Part shown: piece after piece, positions 8,185 to 12,522 of the stretch
How positions within the stretch are numbered: the first letter of the stretch is position 1
Layout: every line of letters starts with the position of its first letter
NCBI GenBank assembly: GCA_016208805.1
Contig: JACQXL010000223.1
Location: forward strand, 1 to 12,522
Length of the DNA: 12,522 nt
Direction of reading: 5' to 3'
Source: Planctomycetota bacterium
GTDB lineage: Bacteria; Planctomycetota; MHYJ01; JACQXL01
Notes under the pieces: generated by a model
Databases searched by the model: none
What the model saw: the letters and a program-made list of their open reading frames with translations, nothing else
Told to the model about the DNA's origin: nothing
Program-made: the position numbers and the translations under genes

Positions 8185-8746
8185 AATTAAACTTGTTCAT
8201 ACACTTTTCTATGCCGTCGGCAATCCAGCACCGGACTGCCTCAATGGCATTGGTTATCACTTTCCTGTTTAACTTCTCTTCGGCCGCCGTAAAGTTATCC
8301 AGGACAAACTCGGCTGCATCGCCCACCGGCTCGGCCGACCCGGTGCCGATTCGCAATCTGGGGAAATTATTGTTCCCCAGCAGATTTATGACCGACTCCA
8401 GTCCTTTCTGTCCGCCGCTGGAGCCCAGCCGCCGGACTCTGATTTTGCCGTGCGGCAACTGGATGTCATCGCAGACGACCAGAACATTTTCCAGCGGCTC
8501 CTGGCTCCGTTCCACAATATCCCGGGCCGCTTCGCCGGATGAGTTCATATAGGTCATCGGCTTAACCAGCATTATCTCCTTGCTGTCAATCCGCCCCTGA
8601 CCGATATAAGCCCGGGCCGGTAATTTCTTCTGTTTTAACCCAATCCCTTCCTTTTCTGCTAACGCATCAATAATCCTGAACCCGATATTATGCCTGGTCC
8701 TGGCATATTTTGTGCCCGGGTTGCCCAGGCCGATAATAATCTTCAC
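8183..8746 (-). CDS. pth: Peptidyl-tRNA hydrolase
   Basis: Pth cleaves peptidyl-tRNA released from stalled ribosomes and recycles the tRNA. At 187 residues it has the normal length and motifs: GLGNPGTKYARTRHNIG with N9 and the catalytic H19, MTYMNSSG with N68, VVCDD with D93, and GSSGGQKGL. The position of E. coli N114 is lysine here (K114), a change seen as K or R in some family members. The GTG start overlaps the rplY stop as GTGA. The stop codon abuts a compound hairpin. The rplY-pth order is widespread. Confidence 0.97.
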   Translation of the reverse strand: MKIIIGLGNPGTKYARTRHNIGFRIIDALAEKEGIGLKQKKLPARAYIGQGRIDSKEIMLVKPMTYMNSSGEAARDIVERSQEPLENVLVVCDDIQLPHGKIRVRRLGSSGGQKGLESVINLLGNNNFPRLRIGTGSAEPVGDAAEFVLDNFTAAEEKLNRKVITNAIEAVRCWIADGIEKCMNKFN

Positions 8747-9489
8747 TTCTTTTCTTCTTTGCCGCCTGCTTTAGGCGGCTGGGCAGCGGCGGCCGGTTTC
8801 TTTTCTGCCTCCGGTTTGGCCGCGGCCTTCTCGGCGCCCTTGCCTTTTTCCTTCTCTTCGCCTTCAGCGGCTTCCTTCTTGGCAGTAAGCACTTCCGGTT
8901 CAGCCAGTGCCACGCCCTCGGCCGGCGTCGGCGCCACTACTTCTTCCTTGGGCATATGCACGCCCGCCACGACCACCTCGCCGTCAACCGTGGCCGTCAC
9001 GCCTTTGGGCAGTTTGACATCCTTTACCCGGACCAGGTCGCCGATACCCAGAGGGGCCACATCAACCTCAATCTTGGCCGGTATCTCGGTCGGCAGGCAT
9101 TTGATGTTCAGGTTTCTCAGGTTTTGTTCCAGCACGCCGCCTTCAATAATACCTTTGGGATGACCCTTCAATACGATTTCCACCGACAGGGTCATCATCT
9201 CGTCCATCGCCACGCGGGTGAAATCAATATGGACCAGTGACTCGGTCAGCGAGTCGTACTTAACATCCTTCACGAACACCTGCTCGGTCTTATCGGCCAG
9301 CGCCAGTTTAACCAGCCGGTGACGCTGGCTGATGAGTTTGGTCGCCTCTTTCAGGCCAACGCTCAGCATCACCGGGTTTTCCTTATGCCCGTAAAGCACG
9401 GCCGGGATGGCGCCCTGTTTACGCATCCGGCGGCAGTGTTTGCTCCCCTTCTTATCCCGTAATTCGGCTTTAAGCGTCATAGATTCCAT
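8743..9489 (-). CDS. rplY: 50S ribosomal protein bL25, CTC (two-domain) form
   Basis: bL25/CTC binds 5S rRNA in the central protuberance. The N-terminal domain (about 1-95) has LKAELRDKKGSK, RMRKQGAIPAVLYG and LVHIDFTRV. The second beta domain (about 97-190) shows GHPKGIIEGGVLEQNLRNLNIKCLPTEIP and the VDVAPLGIGDLVRVKDVKLP segment. A tail of about 60 residues rich in Ala, Lys, Glu and Pro follows, longer than usual. A small palindrome lies in the tail-coding DNA. GAGGAA precedes the first ATG, though a second ATG three codons later is possible. It is coupled to pth by a 4-nt overlap and lies downstream of prs. Confidence 0.96.
   Translation of the reverse strand: MESMTLKAELRDKKGSKHCRRMRKQGAIPAVLYGHKENPVMLSVGLKEATKLISQRHRLVKLALADKTEQVFVKDVKYDSLTESLVHIDFTRVAMDEMMTLSVEIVLKGHPKGIIEGGVLEQNLRNLNIKCLPTEIPAKIEVDVAPLGIGDLVRVKDVKLPKGVTATVDGEVVVAGVHMPKEEVVAPTPAEGVALAEPEVLTAKKEAAEGEEKEKGKGAEKAAAKPEAEKKPAAAAQPPKAGGKEEKK
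8761..8779. repeat. Small palindrome in the rplY tail
   Basis: GCCGCCT and AGGCGGC are perfect 7-bp arms around GCTTT. It encodes part of AQPPKAGG, close to the C-terminus. It is short enough that chance is possible. Confidence 0.35.
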
Positions 9490-9505
9490 AATCTTCCTCT
9501 TCTAT

Positions 9506-9555
9506 AGTAAACTGATTGAACGGATTTATCTGTTATATCCGCTTAATCCGTTTAC
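9506..9555. repeat. 9-bp-periodic hairpin repeat, copy 2 (prs-rplY gap)
   Basis: The repeat begins AGTAAACTGATT and ends AATCCGTTTAC. The arms match at 16 of 19 positions around TATCTGTTAT. It has the same family and orientation as 1403-1463 and 11978-12050, and it fills most of the space between the prs stop and the rplY ribosome binding site. Confidence 0.75.
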
Positions 9556-9558
9556 CGG

Positions 9559-10506
9559 TTACACAAACAGCGAACTGACCGATTCGCTGTTATGAATCCG
9601 TCTTATCGCTTCCCCGACCAATTCCGTTACGGTCAGTATCCGGACTATTTTATTATTTGTTTTACTCTGGTCAAGAGAAATAGTATCTGTAAAAACCGCT
9701 TCCTTGAATTTGGCCCTGATTAGTTTTTCCACGGCGTTGCCGCACAGGACCGGGTGGGTGGCGCAGATATAGATATCCCTGGCGCCGTGTTCCCGGAGCA
9801 CGGTGGCGGCTTCGGAGATGCTGGTGCCGGTTGAGACCATATCGTCCACCATCAGGACATTCTTGCCCCTGATTTCGCCGATGATATGGACGGCCTCGGT
9901 CTGTTCCGGTCCGGTGCGCCGTTTATCAACGATGGCCAGGTCGCAATTAAGGTTCTTGGCGTAGGCCCGTGCCATCTTGATGCCGCCCACATCCGGGCTG
10001 ACCACAATCAGGTTGGACATTTTCTTGCGCTGGAAATAATCCAGCATCACCGGCGAGGCATAGATGTGGTCAACCGGTATGTCAAAGAACCCCTGTATCT
10101 GCGCGGCGTGCAAATCAATGGTCAGAATCCGGTCCGCGCCGGCCACGGTCAGCAGGTTGGCCACCAGTTTGGCCGTAATCGGCACCCGGCCCTCGGCCTT
10201 GCGGTCCTGGCGGGCGTAGCCGAAATAAGGTATCACCGCGGTCACCCGCTCGGCCGAGGCGCGCTTGAGGCAGTCTATCATAATCAGTAATTCCACCAGA
10301 TGCTCGTTCACCGGCGGGCAAACGGACTGGATGATAAAAGCATCCGAGCCGCGCACGTCTTCGTTAATCTTAAGATTGATTTCGCCGTCCGGGAACCGGC
10401 TGATATTAATATTGCCTTTGGTAATACATAGTTTGGCGCAGACCTTGTCGGCAAACTCAGCGCTGGCTGTGCCGGCAAAAACCTGTAACCGCTCTCGTCG
10501 TCCCAT
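9559..10506 (-). CDS. prs: Ribose-phosphate pyrophosphokinase (PRPP synthetase)
   Basis: Prs makes PRPP from ribose 5-phosphate and ATP, supplying purine, pyrimidine, NAD, His and Trp synthesis. Class I motifs are present: QVFAGTAS near the N-terminus, FPDGE, PYFGYARQDRK (about 93-103), the DLHAAQIQGFF metal/substrate region (about 131-141), the flexible-loop segment VVSPDVGGIKMARAYA, and the PRPP-binding VDDMVSTGTS (about 220-229). The ATG at 10506 gives 315 residues, the family length, with AAGAAG just upstream. An alternative GTG at 10521 lies inside a dispersed repeat and was rejected. It lies between glmU and rplY, as in many bacteria. Confidence 0.97.
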   Translation of the reverse strand: MGRRERLQVFAGTASAEFADKVCAKLCITKGNINISRFPDGEINLKINEDVRGSDAFIIQSVCPPVNEHLVELLIMIDCLKRASAERVTAVIPYFGYARQDRKAEGRVPITAKLVANLLTVAGADRILTIDLHAAQIQGFFDIPVDHIYASPVMLDYFQRKKMSNLIVVSPDVGGIKMARAYAKNLNCDLAIVDKRRTGPEQTEAVHIIGEIRGKNVLMVDDMVSTGTSISEAATVLREHGARDIYICATHPVLCGNAVEKLIRAKFKEAVFTDTISLDQSKTNNKIVRILTVTELVGEAIRRIHNSESVSSLFV

Positions 10507-10514
10507 AATCTTCT

Positions 10515-10541
10515 TCACCACAAAGACACAAAGAACACAAA
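10515..10541. repeat. CACAAAGA-rich dispersed repeat upstream of prs
   Basis: Short iterations of CACAAAGA / ACACAAAG run directly against the prs start. From general knowledge, sequences like this occur as scattered intergenic repeats in many metagenome-assembled genomes. Only one copy is visible here, so the call rests on that recollection. Confidence 0.35.
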
Positions 10542-10549
10542 GTGACTAT

Positions 10550-10615
10550 TGTCACCCTGAGCGGGCGAAGGGTCTCATAAATAATTAGATTCTTCGCCTA
10601 TGGCTCAGAATGACA
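10550..10615. repeat. TGTCACCCTGAGC/GCTCAGAATGACA repeat, copy 2
   Basis: The left arm TGTCACCCTGAGC...GAAGGGTCTC and the right arm GATTCTTCGCC...GCTCAGAATGACA form an imperfect inverted repeat, with a short AT-rich centre. It is the sister of 2375-2455 with the arms in reverse order. It lies in the glmU-prs gap. Confidence 0.75.
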
Positions 10616-10641
10616 TCTTTGCAACCCCTGCGGTGCTCCTT

Positions 10642-10664
10642 TCTGCGTTTATCTGCGTTTATCT
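10642..10664. repeat. 10-bp tandem repeat containing the glmU stop codon
   Basis: TCTGCGTTTA occurs twice in tandem, followed by TCT. On the coding strand this reads GATAAACGCAGATAAACGCA and supplies the last GlmU codons (DKRR) and its TAA. The end of the gene therefore appears to lie in a repeat. Confidence 0.5.
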
Positions 10665-11932
10665 TTGGTTCCTTTTCCCTTCTTTAGCGGCACCGCCGGT
10701 ATCCCAACCACGGTGGTATTATCCGGCACGTTCTTGCCCTTGGGCACGACCGCGCCGGCGCCGGTCTCGGCGTTCTTGCCCATCTTCACCGGCGCGACCA
10801 GAATCGTCCCGCTGCCGGTTGACGCGCCGTCCTCTATCACGGTCTGGTGTTTCTTCTTGCCGTCGTAATTGGCCGTAATCGTGCCGGCGCCGATATTGAC
10901 ATCATCGCCGATAATCGCATCGCCCAGATAACTCAGGTGCTTGGCCTTTGAATGCCGGCCTAAATGGGTCTTCTTGGTCTCGGTGAAATTACCAACCTCG
11001 GCATAATCGGCCAGGACGGTGCCGCTACGCAGGTGGCTGAACGGCCCGACCTCGCAGTTCTTACCGATTACTACTCCTGAATTAATCACCGTGAACGGAT
11101 AAATCACCGTATCACGCCCGATGGACACATCGGTCTCTATATAAGTATTGGCCGGGTAAACAATCGTCACGCCCTTGCGCATCAACTCATTCATAATTCG
11201 ACCGCTCATAATCTTATTGGCATTGAATAAATCATCTCTGGTATTAACGCCCAGGCACTCCTCAGGCGCGGGCGCGATATAACCGGCCACCTGTTTGCCC
11301 TCACTGGCCAGAATCTTTATCACATCGGTCAGGTAATACTCGCCGTTCTTTTTATTCGGTTTGACCCGCTTGAGCGCCCGGAATACCTCGTCCGGGTTAA
11401 AGACATAGGCGCCGGAATTAATCTCCTTGATTTCCTTCTGGCTCTTATCCGCTTCCGCATTCTCTACGATAGCGGTGACATTACCGTTTTCGTCCCTGAT
11501 AATCCGGCCGTAGGCGTTGGGGTCGTCCAATACCGTGGTCAGCACGGTCGCGACCGTATCCTTATTCTCTTTATGCTTGGCGATGAACTTCCTGAGCAGT
11601 TCCGGGGTCAACAGCGGCGTATCGCCGCACAGGACCAGGAGCAGGCCGTCCCAGTCGTTCAGCATAGATTCGGTGACCGAAAGCGCATGGGCCGTGCCTC
11701 TCTGGTCGCCATGGTTAACCCAGAATACGCTCTCGCCCTTGAATGCATCTTCCACCTCGTCGGACTGATAGCCGACCACGGCGTAGATGGACTCAACGCC
11801 GACGGCCTGCAAAGACCGGATGACATAATGAAGTAACGGCTTCCCGCAGACGGTATGGAGCACCTTGACCTTATCCGAGACCATCCGGGTACCCTTACCG
11901 GCGGCCAGAACTACAGCGGCAATCTTGTCCAT
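10649..11932 (-). CDS. glmU: Bifunctional GlmU: GlcN-1-P acetyltransferase / GlcNAc-1-P uridyltransferase
   Basis: GlmU acetylates glucosamine 1-phosphate and then couples it to UTP, giving UDP-GlcNAc for peptidoglycan and lipid A. The N-terminal uridyltransferase has LAAGKGTRM (9-17), KVLH, DQRGTAHA (76-83), CGDTPLL (102-108), INSG (171-174), GEYYLTD and GVNTRDDL. The beta-helix domain (about 255-415) has GPFSHLR, VGNFTETKK, H332 in KHLSYLGD (the family's catalytic histidine) and NYDG (355-358). At 427 residues it is shorter than the 456 of E. coli, mostly because about 30 residues of beta-helix are missing before GPFSHLR. No clear Shine-Dalgarno sequence precedes the ATG. It is separated from neighbours on both sides by repeats. 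Confidence 0.97.
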   Translation of the reverse strand: MDKIAAVVLAAGKGTRMVSDKVKVLHTVCGKPLLHYVIRSLQAVGVESIYAVVGYQSDEVEDAFKGESVFWVNHGDQRGTAHALSVTESMLNDWDGLLLVLCGDTPLLTPELLRKFIAKHKENKDTVATVLTTVLDDPNAYGRIIRDENGNVTAIVENAEADKSQKEIKEINSGAYVFNPDEVFRALKRVKPNKKNGEYYLTDVIKILASEGKQVAGYIAPAPEECLGVNTRDDLFNANKIMSGRIMNELMRKGVTIVYPANTYIETDVSIGRDTVIYPFTVINSGVVIGKNCEVGPFSHLRSGTVLADYAEVGNFTETKKTHLGRHSKAKHLSYLGDAIIGDDVNIGAGTITANYDGKKKHQTVIEDGASTGSGTILVAPVKMGKNAETGAGAVVPKGKNVPDNTTVVGIPAVPLKKGKGTKDKRR

Positions 11933-11940
11933 AGGATTGG

Positions 11941-11971
11941 ATAATAGACCATAACCAGATTAAAGAGTCAA
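11941..11971 (-). promoter_or_regulatory. Possible sigma-70-type promoter for glmU
   Basis: On the minus strand TTGACT (11971-11966) and TATTAT (11946-11941) lie 19 nt apart, longer than the usual 17. Transcription would start only a few bases before the glmU ATG, so the message would be nearly leaderless. That would fit the absence of a ribosome binding site, but the call is weak. Confidence 0.25.
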
Positions 11972-11977
11972 GGAATT

Positions 11978-12050
11978 AGTAAACTGATTAAATGGATTAA
12001 ACTGATAATCAAATCGGCTAAATCAGCAAAATCTGATTAATCCGCTTACT
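11978..12050. repeat. 9-bp-periodic hairpin repeat, copy 3 (upstream of glmU)
   Basis: The repeat begins AGTAAACTGATT and ends AATCCGCTTACT, like copy 1, but with more internal units (ATGGATTAA, ACTGATAAT, then TCGGCTAAATCAGC). It has the same orientation as the other two copies and is more diverged and longer (73 bp). Confidence 0.7.
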
Positions 12051-12103
12051 AATTTTATAGTGCGGCTGTTAGAGCAAAGCGAGTTATGGTCCATCCTACA
12101 GTC

Positions 12104-12169
12104 TGTCCTAAAGGAGAATAGGCCATACTGCCTTTAGGGAAGGAGAATCGGCTGTACCACCTTTAGGGC
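12104..12169. repeat. CCTAAAGG/CCTTTAGG repeat, copy 2 with an extra arm
   Basis: TGTCCTAAAGGAGAAT, GGCCATACT and CCTTTAGGGA match copy 1 at 229-266. A further AGGAGAATCGGC...ACCTTTAGGG follows, so the 3' half is duplicated imperfectly. It is non-coding. Confidence 0.65.
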
Positions 12170-12174
12170 AGCCG

Positions 12175-12243
12175 ACTATAGGTGGCAGTAATTCCCCCGC
12201 TCTTTGCGTCCCAAAGAGCGGGGTCAAACTGCCAGCCTATAGT
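12175..12243. repeat. Compound hairpin repeat, copy B
   Basis: The inner stem-loop (12195-12223) is identical to 8141-8169. The outer arms ACTATAGGTGGCAG (12175-12188) and CTGCCAGCCTATAGT (12229-12243) pair with a single bulged base. These arms differ in sequence from those of copy A yet pair as well. The right arm includes the stop codon of the upstream gene, and the inner stem again begins 13 nt after a TAG. Confidence 0.8.
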
Positions 12244-12521
12244 TGCAGATGCCGCAGTTGGTCCTTTGATATGATAAATCCAGACCAGTGGACATATTCC
12301 TCGGTGGGCAGGTTTTCATATTGCTCATAAGTCAACGCCAGCACAAATCCGCCTTTGACCGGCACCTTGCGATAATGCAGACCGGCAAAGAACAGGTCCA
12401 TTTTCGGGATGTATCTTAAACTCCTTAAAGTCTTATAATCGTGCCAATTCTGGCGGTTGCCGACGAATCCGTCATAGGCGCTCTCGTCAACGTAGTAAAC
12501 CGTTTTATCATTGCGGTATTT
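12237..12521 (-). CDS. C-terminal 94 residues of an unrecognised protein (5' end outside the window)
   Basis: An open frame enters from the right edge and ends at TAG (12239-12237). It is rich in Tyr, Trp, Phe and His, with segments such as VYYVDESAYDGFVG, MDLFFAGLHYRKVP and YVHWSGFIISKDQL. The mixed composition without repeats or stops over 94 codons suggests a real globular domain. I do not recognise the family, and no membrane segment or catalytic motif is obvious. A 304-base gap separates it from glmU, so it is probably a separate transcription unit. The last codons lie inside the compound hairpin. Confidence 0.6.
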   Translation of the reverse strand, partial: KYRNDKTVYYVDESAYDGFVGNRQNWHDYKTLRSLRYIPKMDLFFAGLHYRKVPVKGGFVLALTYEQYENLPTEEYVHWSGFIISKDQLRHLQL

Positions 12522-12522
12522 A

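Larger units (their letters stand above)
11933..12236. other. Gene-free, repeat-packed gap upstream of glmU
   Basis: No coding frame is visible in these 304 bases. From glmU outward they contain a weak promoter candidate, a long copy of the 9-bp-periodic repeat, a CCTAAAGG repeat with an extra arm, and the compound hairpin that reaches into the end of the upstream gene. Confidence 0.7.

Noticed and set aside
10507..10521. Longer Prs N-terminus starting at GTG 10521
   Set aside because: The extra five codons lie in a dispersed repeat, and the ATG at 10506 gives the family length.

Overview
The window holds one long run of twelve recognisable genes plus one partial gene, all on the minus strand, so it reads from high to low coordinates. 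It comes from a Gram-negative (diderm) bacterium that makes lipid A, because BamA, a Skp/OmpH-like chaperone and LpxD are present. The order rpsF-ssb-rpsR-rplI-dnaB, with prs-rplY-pth upstream, suits an uncultivated lineage of the Planctomycetota/Omnitrophota kind better than a classical proteobacterium. That placement is inference. G+C looks near 50%.

Layout in transcription order: the 3' end of an unrecognised gene (12521-12237); a 304-base gap full of repeats; glmU (UDP-GlcNAc synthesis); a repeat-filled gap; prs (PRPP synthesis); rplY (bL25/CTC) overlapping pth by 4 nt; rpsF (bS6), ssb, rpsR (bS18), rplI (bL9); dnaB 5 nt further on; bamA overlapping dnaB by 11 nt; a repeat-filled gap of about 280 nt; skp/ompH; lpxD; and 368 bases without a gene that start inside a degenerate tandem repeat. 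UDP-GlcNAc from GlmU feeds both peptidoglycan and lipid A. LpxD acts later in lipid A synthesis, and Skp and BamA deliver and insert outer-membrane proteins. The middle of the run is a translation and replication block. Tight spacing suggests at least two transcriptional blocks: prs-rplY-pth-rpsF-ssb-rpsR-rplI-dnaB-bamA and skp-lpxD.

The genes are housekeeping, and I found no defence system, prophage, CRISPR array or novel catalytic cassette. What is unusual is the density of small palindromic repeats. At least five families fill the non-coding gaps: an identical 32-bp hairpin inside an outer stem that differs between copies; a 9-bp-periodic hairpin repeat present three times in one orientation; TGTCATTC- and TGTCACCC-type inverted repeats; a CCTAAAGG/CCTTTAGG repeat at both ends of the gene run; and 22-bp degenerate tandem repeats. 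Further palindromes lie in frame in the disordered segments of Skp, SSB, bS6 and bL25. In ssb and rpsF they are related and read in the same frame, much as Rickettsia palindromic elements do. This repeat population is the best candidate for something not yet described.

Four start codons were moved from the longest open frame on ribosome-binding-site or family grounds: prs, rpsF, bamA and skp.
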